Part shown: positions 47,103-58,464 of the stretch, one piece after another
Layout of the letters: every line of letters begins with the position of its first letter
Position numbering within the stretch: position 1 is the first letter of the stretch
Source of the DNA: Neurospora tetrasperma FGSC 2508
Taxonomy: Eukaryota; Ascomycota; Sordariomycetes; Sordariales; Sordariaceae
Assembly: GCF_000213175.1 (NCBI RefSeq)
Contig: NW_009799101.1
Location: forward strand, 1,975,631 to 2,039,630
Length of the DNA stretch: 64,000 nucleotides
Direction of reading: 5' to 3'
Position numbers and translations under genes: made by a program
Notes under the pieces: generated by a model
Databases searched by the model: none
What the model was told of the DNA's origin: nothing
Seen by the model: the letters and a program-made list of their open reading frames with translations, nothing else

Positions 47103-48588
47103 GTTTGCCATGACCTGGTCTGATGACGGTGTACGATGCCTTGGAGCTTGCACTGTATTGCATTGCTGCCGTGCATTGCTATGCTTGAACTTGGAGTGCT
47201 GGGGCGCTTAATGGACCATGATGGTTCGGGGGTTGACTGGATGAAGTTGATGAGGCAAGATGGAAGGATAAGTCGAGTCGGATGGCACAGGACGACATAG
47301 CGAAGGATGGACAGAAGGACAGACGGACGAGATGATTTACGACATGATACGACTTGGCACGATATGACATGAAGGAAGAAGCGCCTATGGATGACTACCT
47401 GCCAGACTACCTGCCGAACAGTTTCGCGAAATTGGCAACATACCACTACTGCCGAAGAAACCTCTTTCTGCGACATAGTACTGGCAGATCTGTAGGACCG
47501 ACTGATGTCTAACCCTGCACGTTGAAACGCACGCAGGTGTTCTGGGTGGTCTCGAAGCCTTCACCAACTGAGCGAGCAAAGTATGTACAGGTATATGCTG
47601 CTTCTTGCTGCTCAACGTCGGGCGCTCAAAGATCAAAGGTATTTTGCCAATTTCGCAAGATTATTCGGTAGCTACCTACAGCAGAACCAGGATAAGATCA
47701 TCAGACGCAGCGTGGCGCAGGCAGTAGGGCAGCAGGGCGCAGGGCGAACACAGCCAAGCTTATACGCACGGCCCGGAGTATCAAGTCTAAAGTGAATATG
47801 CGCATGAATCACAGCAAGCAAGTGACGGAGATGTTATCAGGTATTTTTTTATTATTTTAGGTTGCGAATCAATAGTTTTCTCAAACTCTTTCTGTCCGCA
47901 CCTGATGATATTTGTTCGCGATCTCGCTGAGCGAGAGTCCAAGTAAAAGGTGGAAGTCTTGACTCGTGCCTCGTGGCTACCGTATGTGCGTCTAATCCAT
48001 CCCTTTGTTGCAAATTATCTATCTGCGTCTTTACCATTATGCACTCAGCACATTCTGCAACAATGATCCAGACCATCTTCCTGCCGAAACATGCATCATC
48101 GCTGTCTTACTTTCATCTGTTGTCTACAACCCACTCTTCGGGCCTCAAAGCACCTGTCTGACCATTGTCCAGGACCCTCTTCCACAAGTCACAGACATGT
48201 CGCGGGGAGTAGACTGTAAACATGTCTTGTTATTCTGCCTGAAAAGTAATGTATGATACATCACCTGTATATGTGTTTATATGCTATCGCTGCAGAAGTG
48301 AACCCCTATCCCATCGTGACCCTTTGTCATCCATCCGAAACCAATCCATTGAACGCCTTACATCCGTCCCTTTAAGGTAACATCACCACATCCATTTCCT
48401 ATACCGACCCTGAGTCAACTAGCAGCAGGTATCGTGACAAGCGACAGTGATCTCCTACCCTACCCAAAGCTGATAAAACAAACTAAATACCCAAGAAGCC
48501 GTAGGTAAAAATGGTATAAACCATGTCCTTGTTTACCGTTCGCAGAACACCGTGTCTGTATGTTACACCCTATTCCCCATAATCTAGC
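47103..48588. other. Convergent intergenic region
   Basis: About 1.5 kb between two 3' ends (Yippee, plus; SLC35F6-like, minus). Short frames only, nothing recognised. Confidence 0.5.
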
Positions 48589-50024
48589 TCAGTTATGCTC
48601 AATAGGCTCCTCAGGCAACAGCTCCTCCACCTGGCTGACGCGGAGGAACTCAAACGGAGGCTCGACGATGCCGTTGAAGAGGAAAGTAAAGTAAACGAGC
48701 AGACCAAAGCCGATGACCTGCAGCCACTTGAATGTCTCCCAGCCGAGACCGAGCGACACCATCCAGATGAAAAGCGTGCGGCACGTGTCGATGGTGGAGC
48801 GGGAGGTGGCGCTCACAGAGCGGGTTACGGAGAGGCCAAAGAAATTGAAGCCGCTGTAAAGGAATCAGGGGTGAGCGTGGTGTTCTGTTGATAGAAGGGG
48901 AGGAGGAGGAGGGATAAAGGGATTAAAGCAAACTTACCCAATGCTAATCATGATCAGAACGCTTGAGATGAAGACAGGTTTATACTCCCAAAACTGCCTC
49001 CATCCCTCCACCATATCGAACGGTCCATACCGACCGGCCTCGGTCCGTCCAATGGCAAAGTGCAAGATGACCATGCCCAAAAGTGTAACGGTAAAGCCAA
49101 AGAGGCCCTCCCACCCGACAACACGAATGGGCTCGATCGTCGACCGCTCCAGGATGTACTCCTCCAACACAAACTGCGTAGCAGTAAAAATCTGCGCGCC
49201 GGCAATCATCAAGACACCAATGATCACCTTGAGGGCATCGGCGCCCACATCCGCAGTTATAGTCGTCGTAGCACTAGGATGTTTCTGATCCGGCTGAATC
49301 GCACCAGCCAGTCCCACGAGCGCCACGCCCACCATGACGCCCACCAGCGACAGCCACTGGAAGGCGTACAGCTTGCGGCGCAAGAAAACGACGCTGAAGA
49401 TGCCGACAAAGAGCACCAGCGCGCCGCGCGTCATCTGGTAGATGGAGGCCGCCACGAGCAGCAGGCCAGCGTTCATGAGGGTAGTACCGCAGATGTCGCA
49501 GATGGCGGGGAGCGAGAGCAGCACGACGCGCCAGCCGCGGAGGATAGAGGGGCCGTCGTACTTGGAAGATGCGGTTGAGTCGGTGAGAGGGGTGTGGGAG
49601 CGGATGCTGGCGTCGTCGGGGACGGTGGTGTCCTCGTCCTCGCCCGCCCGGTTATTGATGCGCTCGTACGTGGTGGATTTGGAGACGTAGCGGCTCCAGA
49701 GCGACATGATGCCTACAACCAGCCAGCAGCCCATCTCGCCGACGAACATCTGGAGGGTCTGAATGACGGGCTGCTCAAAGTGCTTCCGTTTGAGCGGGTC
49801 GGGGTCGTCACAATTGCGAACGCATTGGTTGTCCTATATGTACAACGAAGAACGGGTCATCGTCAGCAATTGATCGGTGATGGAAATTACCTTGCTCTGC
49901 TATGGAGGTTGCGAGGTTTCTTCCTTACCTGGTACTTGGTCAAGAGGGTGTTGCACACTCCAGTAAGTAACATCATTCCCACTAGGAAAGGGATGATGGC
50001 CCGCGCGGGTATGATTGAAGCCAT
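48589..50024 (-). CDS. SLC35F6-like drug/metabolite-transporter superfamily protein (3 exons, 418 aa)
   Basis: Exons 50024..49929, 49833..48938 and 48853..48589, with donors GTAAGG and GTAAGT and fitting phases. It begins MASIIPARAIIPFLVGMMLL, a likely first membrane helix. DNQCVRNCDDPDPLKRKHFE follows across the exon 1/2 junction region, then TLQMFVGEMGCWLVVGIMS, a block shared with SLC35F6/C2orf18 proteins. About ten hydrophobic segments follow, including ALVLFVGIFSVVFL and EamA-like helices, and the last exon carries GFNFFGLSVTRSVSATSR, the conserved late-helix motif of these transporters. The tail is soluble (EELLPEEPIEHN). Nucleotide-sugar-transporter-like carriers sit in Golgi, lysosomal/vacuolar or mitochondrial membranes; the substrate of this group is not established. 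Family call is good, localisation unknown. Confidence 0.88.
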
Positions 50025-51286
50025 CGTGTCGGTCTTTCTCTCTCTCTCCCTTCAACTCAAGTTTGGTAAATTGAATGTGTCCGAGAGAAAGCTTGAACGT
50101 TGCAAAGCTTAAGCAATAACTGTAAAAAGGTCGAAGTCACCTACGGACGGATGACCGAGATGATCGGCGAGATGGGAGGTTGATCAAGTGATGTGATGCC
50201 AGGACTGATAACGATATCGGTAGCCTTCCCTCTTGGACGATCAATGGGGGCGCTAAAGGATGCGCTACTCTACTGGGCGGAGAGGCTAGCTACCTGCTGC
50301 TTTCGGTGCTCGAGGTTGTTGGGAATGATGGTAAACCCGACCGTCGCGATGCGGTTCTGTGTGAACGTGTATCTGTGAAACGCTGGGATTGGTTCCAGAT
50401 GCCTGAAAAGAACACCTTCGTGGTTGGCCTTGACTTTCGAAATAGTGCGAGTCAATCTGTTCCGTCCGTTTCTTTGTTGGTTTGTGGATAGTTCGTTGCC
50501 ATGCTACAACTAGTACTATGGTACTTGGGCAAGGCGAACAGTCCGTCGGGTGACAAACGTGGAGTGGAGCAGTGGCTGACGTCCTCAGCGGGCATTGAAC
50601 TAGTGTACGGCACCCCAGATAAACGCCCGCTGATCATTTCCCTTCCACAACGCATGTATCCACAGGCCCTCAGTGGTGAAACGGACCGGGGGAACAGAGG
50701 GAACCGCCTTGAGATTGGTCACTGTGGCTTGAATAGGTACCTACGCCGGAAGAGGCCATCAAGGTGTTCCTTGGCTGGCTTCTGCATTGTATACTAAATG
50801 GAATCTCAAGATCTCGAGCCACAACGGCCCAAACCCTTGCTTGCTGCTTCATAGCATCAAGTGACTGTGGTGCATCGAGCCAATAACAAACCTGAAATGA
50901 TTACGTGGAAATATCAACGTAGAGCTTGTCATGTGTCTAGAGGACAGACAGCCTGAAGAAAGAGAGACAGACAGACCAGAGATTCACCGCCTCGCTTTCA
51001 GGCCTTGGTCATGCAGTATCTTGAGTAGTGAGACGGCGATCTCTGCTCGTAGGTTCCATATACTCTTCATACATACTAATAGCCGCGATAACCTATGGTG
51101 TTCTACCTATCGTGTTCCATCAAAAAGTTATCGCACTTATTCTCACAGCCCATACAGCGATAACAATGTTCCATATCCTTTCCTACACTCCCATCATTAA
51201 AGCCTCCCGGGTTGTTGTAAAACTTGATCCATCGATTAATGCCTGATCCCAAAGCCCAAACGCCTAATGCCTCTTCCACGAACTCT
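50025..51286. other. Intergenic, no gene recognised
   Basis: About 1.3 kb between the start of the transporter gene and the end of the DUF2985 gene. Nothing recognised. Confidence 0.5.
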
Positions 51287-52381
51287 CTATTTCTCAGGAT
51301 CGCTTTGTTTCTTCTTCTGTTTGGGCTTCTTGTCGCCAATGTTGTTGTAGTGCAAAATGCCCATCTCCTTGTCTTGTGCCAGCTTCTGCAGATCTCGCTC
51401 ACTGCAAGGAACACCTTCGACCCTCTTCACCTTTCTTCCCTCAAAGAACATGACCAGTCCACCGACCATAGCAATAATACATCCGACAGCTACCAGAAAT
51501 CCCGTTGACCAGCTCGGGCGGTTATACCGGTTCATACCCCACATTATACCACACAGGCCGACCTGAGCCAAGGTATTGAGAATCATGCACCAGATCATAA
51601 AGTCCATCTTCCAAACCTTGGTGGCCGGCGCTCGAATGCCCGTCAGTGGTGCGTTGGGCATCTTTTCCTTCGGGATGGGAACGCACTGCTTGGGGACATC
51701 AGTCGGGAGATTGTCTGGTCCGATATCCGGGGACAGCTCCTCCGTGCCCGGGAGACGAAACCAGCTGCTATGAATCCCAGCAAGCCTTAGGAGGCCTTCC
51801 TGCTGTCCTTTGATGCGGTACTTCATCAGAAGCCAGAGATCCCGGAAACGCCATGGCGCCAGTCCGAACGCAGTGACACAGAACAGACCCGTGAGAACTT
51901 GCGAGTCCCACTCAACCCATTTTCGTCTCGGCGAGTTGATATCGTCGCATGTCGGATGGCACATGGCCGGCGCGGCGTTACAGAGCAGAAGGAACAACAT
52001 GCCACCCCAAGCTACCACGTTGAGCCCATAGAACGTCCAGAAGCAGCCCATTGGCGTTGTAAAGAACTCCCAGAACGAGGAGAGCCCTTGCTTTGTGGAC
52101 TCCTGCCAGGAGTACTTGGGCGGAAAGTGATAGCCATTATCAAAAGGCCGTGTGTAGTCTTTTTCTGCGACGTCGCGTTCTGCTGGTACTGCTAAGGTGA
52201 CATCATCTACCGATAGTCGAGCAGGCTTCGTGGTGTCGGTTTGTCGTGAGACCTGGCGGCTTACGAGTGGCTGTTCTGATGTGACGGGTTTCAAGTTCTC
52301 CGTCGTTCGATCCTTGTGAGGAGATAAATTATCGTTGGTGCCGGTCAGCCTCCCGGCTGCGACATGGTTGTTTTGAACCAT
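51287..52381 (-). CDS. DUF2985 multi-pass membrane protein (364 aa)
   Basis: A single exon from the ATG at 52381. The first ~90 residues are polar and Ser/Thr-rich. Hydrophobic segments follow at ~115-140 (FYGLNVVAWGGMLFLLLCNA), ~165-185 (VLTGLFCVTAFGLAPWRF), ~265-285 and ~295-315 (GFLVAVGCIIAMVGGLVMFF). Between the first two lies AAPAMCHPTCDDINSPRRKW, and after the second is RFRDLWLLMKYR; this is the signature layout of the fungal DUF2985 family, often found with PLAC8-type proteins. The C-terminus is strongly basic (KKPKQKKKQ), presumably cytosolic. The function of the family is unknown; some members are loosely associated with cadmium resistance or cell size, which I would not transfer here. 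Confidence 0.85.
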   Translation of the reverse strand: MVQNNHVAAGRLTGTNDNLSPHKDRTTENLKPVTSEQPLVSRQVSRQTDTTKPARLSVDDVTLAVPAERDVAEKDYTRPFDNGYHFPPKYSWQESTKQGLSSFWEFFTTPMGCFWTFYGLNVVAWGGMLFLLLCNAAPAMCHPTCDDINSPRRKWVEWDSQVLTGLFCVTAFGLAPWRFRDLWLLMKYRIKGQQEGLLRLAGIHSSWFRLPGTEELSPDIGPDNLPTDVPKQCVPIPKEKMPNAPLTGIRAPATKVWKMDFMIWCMILNTLAQVGLCGIMWGMNRYNRPSWSTGFLVAVGCIIAMVGGLVMFFEGRKVKRVEGVPCSERDLQKLAQDKEMGILHYNNIGDKKPKQKKKQSDPEK

Positions 52382-53614
52382 CGCAGCTTCTTTGATGAAG
52401 TCGTTGATCGAAGGGGGCTGTTGGCGGCCGCGGTTATCAAAGCGTGGCGGGGGGTGACTAAAGATTATTTATGTACTTGGTATTCGTAATGCTTTGGGAA
52501 AACAAGAGTGGTGTAAGATGCAAACGATGTCTAAGTAGAGTAAGATGTGAGCATTTCTCAGAGTAAACGAGACCAAAATCAATATGGGCAAGGTTACTAC
52601 CTAGAGAAGGAGAGGAAGAGGAAGAAAAAAAAAGAAGAAAAAAAGAGAGAACGAAGGGGCGGCCAAGAAGTCAAAGGGCCCGATAGCACTCGTCGTCAGA
52701 TTTAAGTTCTTGGTCCCGGAACCAACTTGCACCCTTGCAAAGGGCACGGTACCTGCAACTGACGACACAGGAGGGTCACCTTACTTGTATACAGGACGCA
52801 CCGACTAGTGATGCAGCTGCTCAAGGGGGCAGAAAAGGAGGGAGGAAGCGAGGAAGTCGACACAACCACAAACCAACCAAGGTAACGGCGACTGGGGGGG
52901 AGGGGGCGAGTGACGGGATGGGCCAGACCTCAATCCAACAGCCTCTACTGTACGCGTATAGCCGGAGCTTAGCTCCCCCAGGAACCTGCAGACACTCAGC
53001 CCCGTCGTGACACACCCTCCAGAAACCCAGAAAGACGACCCTATCCAATAGAGAATACCCTGGACCCTCAGTTCATTGGTGAACCTTTCCCGTCATCTCG
53101 GCCTACTCTGTGGTCACTGGGAGCGTGTGGAATGGCTTGACGGGATCAAACACGGCCGACGTAGCGGTGATGTCATGCCACATGTGTCAGTAAAGCTTCA
53201 AAGTTAGGAGGCAATTCGGAAAAAGCGTTCGAACGTGTCGTGTCAATGGGAGGTGATGTGAAGATGAGATGTCCATGGAAAAAACATCCGAAAACAAAAG
53301 TTGTTCCATACTGCCGTATTTCAGCGGCCTCCATGTTCCAGGCTCGACTGATCTTCCTTAGTGACCCACTTTCTCTCCAGCACTGATAGAGAACCCCTGC
53401 TGATTGCGTCCCTTGAGGTCGTACCCGACCCTTGTGGTTGAGACCCGCTTTAAAATGGAGTCTGGATCAACCCCGCCAACGGACAAACAGATTCGCGAAA
53501 ATGAACAAGACTGGACATTCTTGCTCGGCCCACATTGACAAGACAACAACCATCTCATTCAGTCAGTCAGTCAGTCAGTCACCCCAAACGCCAGACTGTC
53601 TTACCATTGCCAAC
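52382..53614. other. Divergent intergenic region between DUF2985 and Sen15
   Basis: About 1.2 kb holding both promoters. Purine-rich stretch near 52,620 and a short (AGTC)n run at about 53,561-53,580 in the Sen15 leader. No coding sequence recognised. Confidence 0.5.
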
Positions 53615-54082
53615 ATGTCGGCCGACCAACACCTCCAAGCTCTCACAAAGGTTGTGGTGAACAACCTGGAAAATCAACACGACTGGACTCAGGTCCAGAT
53701 ACACATTCAGGACAACCTCCCTCGACCTCTCATCTATGGACTCCCGCCAAAGCGCCTCTATGTGCACCCCGATGAGCAGATCGACATCATCAAGGCCGAG
53801 AAGCAGTTGAACCAGCGTGTTCCCCAGGAGCCTGAGCTGGAATGGGTTCTTCCGCTGCACCTGGCTGAGAAATGGTCCATCAGCGACTTCGCGGCCGTCT
53901 TTGATGCCATCACGGCCACCCCTCCCGGAGGCGAGTCTGTGAACGCCAACGAGGATGCCCAGTGGCAGTTATGGAGGGGCCCGAAGCGTGGCAAGCGTAT
54001 CTTGCTCGCGACCGTCCAAGATGATTCAACTGTTACGTACTACTGGATGCACAACGGCCTCGTGAAGCCTAGACAGAACTGA
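53615..54082 (+). CDS. sen15: tRNA-splicing endonuclease subunit Sen15 (155 aa)
   Basis: A single exon. The ATG at 53615 gives MSADQHLQALTKVVVNNLEN; an in-frame ATG at 53432 would add 61 residues of poor-looking sequence, so it was not chosen. Conserved Sen15-family features are an N-terminal helix, HDWTQVQIH, LPRPLIYGLPPKRLYVHPDE, and the core EWVLPLHLAEKWSISDFAAV, followed by RGKRILLATVQDDSTVTYY. Sen15 is a non-catalytic subunit that pairs with Sen34 in the heterotetramer Sen2-Sen54-Sen34-Sen15, which cuts introns from pre-tRNAs. Length is typical for fungi. It is convergent with the alcohol dehydrogenase gene, the two stops being 161 bp apart. Confidence 0.9.
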   Translation: MSADQHLQALTKVVVNNLENQHDWTQVQIHIQDNLPRPLIYGLPPKRLYVHPDEQIDIIKAEKQLNQRVPQEPELEWVLPLHLAEKWSISDFAAVFDAITATPPGGESVNANEDAQWQLWRGPKRGKRILLATVQDDSTVTYYWMHNGLVKPRQN

Positions 54083-54243
54083 GAGAGTTACCAGGCACAC
54101 CAAAGTTCCGCATCCGTCGGTGCATTGCGGTAGTTGTCTGTCTGTCTGTGGAAGTACTTGTAGATGGCTAGGCTATTTGGTCTCCCCGACATACTCTACT
54201 CATGCGTATGACATATCCGGCGCGAAGAAACCATGGCTCCTAT

Positions 54244-55929
54244 TCAAGGTGTGAAGATCACCTTCTGTACCTTCATGTTATCAAAGAGATCATATCCCTC
54301 GACAGCCTCGGCAAGGGGCATGATCTTGTCGTACATGAAGCTATACGCGACAGAAGGTCAGCATCTTGTGTCAACATTCGTACAAACCAACATATATCGG
54401 TGCTTACCCAAACTTGTGCTGGTTTCTACCCATCACCTCCAACGCTTCCGGGAAGATGGACCGCACCGGACACCGGCCCATCTGTACTCTCAAGTTTTTG
54501 CTGTTGCCGGGAGATTAGCCAAACCATCCATTATCCATCATCTCATGAGACGAGGCACGAAGGGGAAATCTTACTTATACCCATCTTCACCCGACCAAGG
54601 CAAATCATAGTGTCCCTGGACACCAATACTGCTGATCACTCCAAACGGCCTCAAAAGCTCATATGCCGTCTTGAGCGCCGGCCTGCTTCCCACCACCTCA
54701 ACCACCGCATCCGCGCCCCTCCCCTCCGTCACCTCCTTAATCCTCTTCACCATCCCCTCCAGCCCAACACCTCCCTTCTCAACCTCCGCAAAGTTCAACG
54801 GCTCCGCGCCCAGCTCCTTCGCCAACGCCAACCTGCTCTCCACACAATCCACAGCGAACAAATGCTTAGGCTTGTACTCCAGCGCCGACACAACCGCACA
54901 AAGCCCCACAGGTCCACAACCCACCACCACCACCGTCGCCTCCTCCGGGTTCAGGTCATGCATCAGTTTAAACGCGTTTTTCGCGCCGAAATATCCCGTG
55001 GGGAAAATATCCGCCATCAACACCAACGCCCTCTCATCTTCGATCTCGGGCGGGGCCACGACTGCGGTCCCGTCGGCAAGGGGGATGCGGACGTACTCGG
55101 CTTGTCCGCCGTCGAGCCCGGGGGAACCGAACAACAAAGAGGAGGCACAGCGGGAGGAGAAGCCGTGAAGGCAGTAGAAGCAGGTGCCGCAGGAGACGGT
55201 GAAGGGGGCGACGACCTTGTCGCCTACTTTGATGGTCTTGACAGAGGGGCCAACGGCATGGGCGACGCCGGTGAATTCGTGGCCCATGATGAAACCTGGG
55301 GTTGAGGCCTCGCGGCCGCGGTAGGTGTGGAGTTCACTTTGGGCAGTTGTTGGTCAGCGGTGGTCAGAGGTGTGCTTTTGGTGATGGAGAGAGGGGAATG
55401 TGATCGGTGGCAGTGAGGCAGGTGAAAGGGAGAGGGGAAACGGAGGAGGGAGTTAGGGAGAATAGGTCGTGATGGGTGAGATACTGGGTGAGGTGTGTAG
55501 CATGTTATACCGAGCCTAGGAAACCAAGCCCAGAGGATAAAACCTACGAGCCACACAGAGCAGTCATCTGCACCTTGACAATGATGTCCCTAGGATCTTG
55601 CACTGTTCATTCATTCATGCACTCGCGTTAGCCCATGTCACACACAAAAGTCCGTAGTACTGTAGAGGATGATGATTTGCAGTCAGTCTGCCCATTTGGA
55701 CTCGGGACTCGTTATGCCATCTGGGGAAGGTCTTGATTGAGTTTGTGCTCAGTGTGAGATATAAGTCTAGCATGATCAAGACCACGGTATGTATCATGGA
55801 GTGGTGGTTGAGAGTGAAAACACAAGATGCGGGAGGCTTACCCTCAGGAATCGGCCTCTCCTGAACAGAAACCTTCTTGGGTCCCTCAAAGACTACGGCC
55901 TTCATTGTCCTCTTTGCTTCTGTCGACAT
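54244..55929 (-). CDS. Zinc-dependent medium-chain alcohol dehydrogenase-like enzyme (5 exons, 362 aa)
   Basis: Exons 55929..55842, 55596..55548, 55336..54575, 54500..54408 and 54340..54244; all phases join. Catalytic-zinc ligands are Cys44 (TALCGSELH) and His65/Glu66 (GHEF). Structural-zinc cysteines are 95, 98, 101 and 109 (CGTCFYCLHGFSSRC). The cofactor-binding loop GCGPVG is at 185-190, and Asp209 in FAVDCVESR favours NAD(H) over NADP(H). Overall it resembles the formaldehyde/threonine/glycerol-type branch rather than yeast ADH. It probably oxidises a small alcohol or sugar-alcohol; the substrate is unknown. Exon 2 is only 49 nt. Its acceptor was chosen so that IPEDPRDIIVKV is formed; the nearer TAG acceptor would break the frame. 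ATG 55929 (MSTEAKRTMKAVVF) is preferred to an in-frame ATG 27 bp upstream. Confidence 0.92.
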
Positions 55930-56753
55930 TTTCGTTTCTTGATTTCTTGGTATCAAGAGGCCAATTAGCTTGTTGAACTTTTGTGTGGTTGTGTTTTAGT
56001 GGTGACTCCAGAAATTGTGTGGTAGAGAGGATAACAATGGCGATGCTGGTGATATCTAGAATGTCGCATGTTTTGTGATCGACTTTCCCCTCAGTTTCCT
56101 TTTCTGATTACATGCATCTAGGAAGACTCATTGACTAGTGTGGTACACTGAACGACTGAAACATACCCGCTGGAACTAATACCCGATCGGCCGGCTGTCG
56201 GAATGTTTATCCCGAGGTTAGATCTAGAGTGACCAGTGACCACACCTATTTATACTTGGGTGGTCGACTTTGCTCCAGCGAGCGATCTCGGAGAATCGTA
56301 GGAGGAGTCCGAAGAGGGGAAAACTCGGGGTTGTGAGGGGTCAAAATTCCAAGTAGCACCGGCTTTAAGTGGAGTAGTTCGTGGCATTCAGATTCCTTGT
56401 TTTGGCACCAAGTAGGAGTCGACGTCTTGGTTATTGATATTCAAGAGGTTTGTTACTAGATATATCACAAACTTCATCGCTAGCAATAAACCCGCCGCTT
56501 CCTTTTCCTAAGCTCAAATTCATGACTTCTCCAATCTTCAATGTCCAATGTTCCCAAAAACGCCCCGTGTCCGACCGTTGTATTTGTTCCCAATTGTCAT
56601 TATCGTGAAAACTCGTGCGATGACGTCCCCTGATCCAATCAAGAACGCCAACAACCAAGACGGGTGATACAAAATGGTTCTAGTAGCTCCGTGCTCTTCC
56701 GTCTATGAACGTATTCAAAAAGGGGGACACCTTTTGTCGCATGTTTCCTCATT
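55930..56753. other. Intergenic, no gene recognised
   Basis: Promoter side of the dehydrogenase gene and 3' side of the ZIP transporter gene; nothing else seen. Confidence 0.5.
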
Positions 56754-58464
56754 CTACACATCGGCAATGGCGTCGCAGACCCCAAGCAGAGTCATACCCA
56801 GGAAAGCAAAGAAGATGCTCATGTTCCTGTTGTGGGTCAAGCTCAAGCTCTCCCCAAATAGCTGCAGCGCCACGCTGGTCATGATACCCGCAGTAACGGC
56901 AAACAAGCATCCGTATGCTGTGCCGTTGATCGTGATGTTGCTATGCTTGGCAACCTTGAACCACAGCACTGCAACTCCGGCGCCCAGCGGCTGACTGAGA
57001 CCACCGAGTAATGTGGCCCAGGCAATAGCCTTGAACCGGCTGTTCAACGCCATGTACAGAGGCAGGGCCATGGAGAATCCCTCAGCGATGTTATGAACGA
57101 ACAGGGCCATGAAAACATTGAAGCCGAGCGAAGGGTTCACATGGTTGGTGGCGTAGGTGATGAAGCCCTCAGGAAACTTGTGAAGCGCAATGGCTATAAC
57201 AGTCTGCAGGCCGATAGAGAGAAAGGCGTTTGTCGGTACGTGATGATGGTGTTGAGCCTCGATATCCTCCTCTACTGCTGAATAGCCAGTGTCGTGATTT
57301 TCTCCGTCATGGTGATCGTCGTGTCCATCGTGGTCGGCACGGTCTGCGTAACCGACAGACGACTCTCTGGAACAGGTTCGACTCCGTACTTGGTATATGG
57401 GACTGTTGAGGGAATCTGGTACCTCGCCAGTACCCACGGACTCTCCGGAACGTATGACTGGGAGGGTGGCGGGACGCCCAGGGGGGATGGAGCGCGCACC
57501 AATGTGTCTGAAGCACTCCTGCCCACAAGGATCCGTATATCCGAAACACGGGCCATCGCCATCGCAGTGAAGCTTGGTGTCCTTAACAAATGATAGTACT
57601 CTGCTCGTCATCTGGCGTACGGATGGGCGTCTGCTTTGGATGCCGCTGGTGCTGCGGGCCTGTCTTCCAACGGTATGTGAACGACCAAGAAGATTAGGCC
57701 TGACTGGGGGAACTGACTGCGCCTCGTGGTCGGTCTCGGTCGGTAGCAGGGGAGTTGATTCGGTCGCATGCCCATTCACTTCGACCATGGTTGGTGTTTC
57801 TGGAGCTTCCGAGGATAGCGTCGTGACGGACTGTCCATGGGTGCGGCTCGCCCAAGGCGGCTGGTGATGATGATCATCAAAAAGGGGCTGATGTTGCACA
57901 TTTGCATGTGGGTTATGGGAATGGTCGCACCCAACAACGTGGGAGGGTATAAATCGATGGAGGACTCGAGAGACGACCTGAATGCCGAAAAAGCCAGCAA
58001 TGTAACAGCCCATGTTGATGAGGCCTGCGGTCTTCTCGTCCCGCCCCTCCGTAGTGAGGTATCGCAAAGCAGACGGAAGCATGCTAAACAAGGCCGAAAA
58101 TATCTGTGGTACATTCAATAGTTAACTCGCCATGTTCTTGCAAGGTCAAGGAAAGCCACTAAGAGCCAGGTCTGAAGAATACTAACCATAACCCCAAAAC
58201 TCAGACTCAACGAGCCTGATATGAAGACATTGCTCCCCTGTATACTAAACTTGCTCTTGATGTTGAAAAAGCGGATGGGGACATCGACGCAAATGATGGT
58301 TGATCCAAGAATGCATGCTAGGGATTGCTCGTCAGCTTGGATGCTCGAGAAACTCAACCCACACACATAATCGATACAACGAAGGGTGATGGATACGAAC
58401 CCAAGCCACTCACGACGGTCAAAATCCACCCTCGGGTGTCATTGTCGATCGCGGTTGTAAGCAT
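56754..58464 (-). CDS. ZIP-family zinc transporter, ZRT3-like (3 exons, 514 aa)
   Basis: Exons 58464..58401, 58317..58187 and 58103..56754, with donors GTTCGT and GTTAGT. It starts MLTTAIDNDTRGWILTVVSG. Joined membrane segments read ACILGSTIICVDVPIR and SGSLSLSFGVM then IFSALFSMLPSALRYL, as in vacuolar Zrt3. A long His-rich cytosolic or lumenal loop (~100-300, including DHDGHDDHH and QHHHH) likely binds zinc. The metal path is in helices with AIALHKFPEGF and FVHNIAEGFSMALPLY, the paired H..P/A-E-G motifs of ZIP proteins. Final helices end LLGVCDAIADV. Yeast Zrt3 exports zinc from the vacuole under zinc shortage; the same role is inferred here. The first two exons are short and rest on splice consensus and homology. 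Confidence 0.9.

Noticed and set aside
53432-53614. 61-residue N-terminal extension of Sen15
   Set aside because: The sequence before MSADQ includes a (AGTC)n microsatellite and does not resemble the family; the later ATG gives the usual length.
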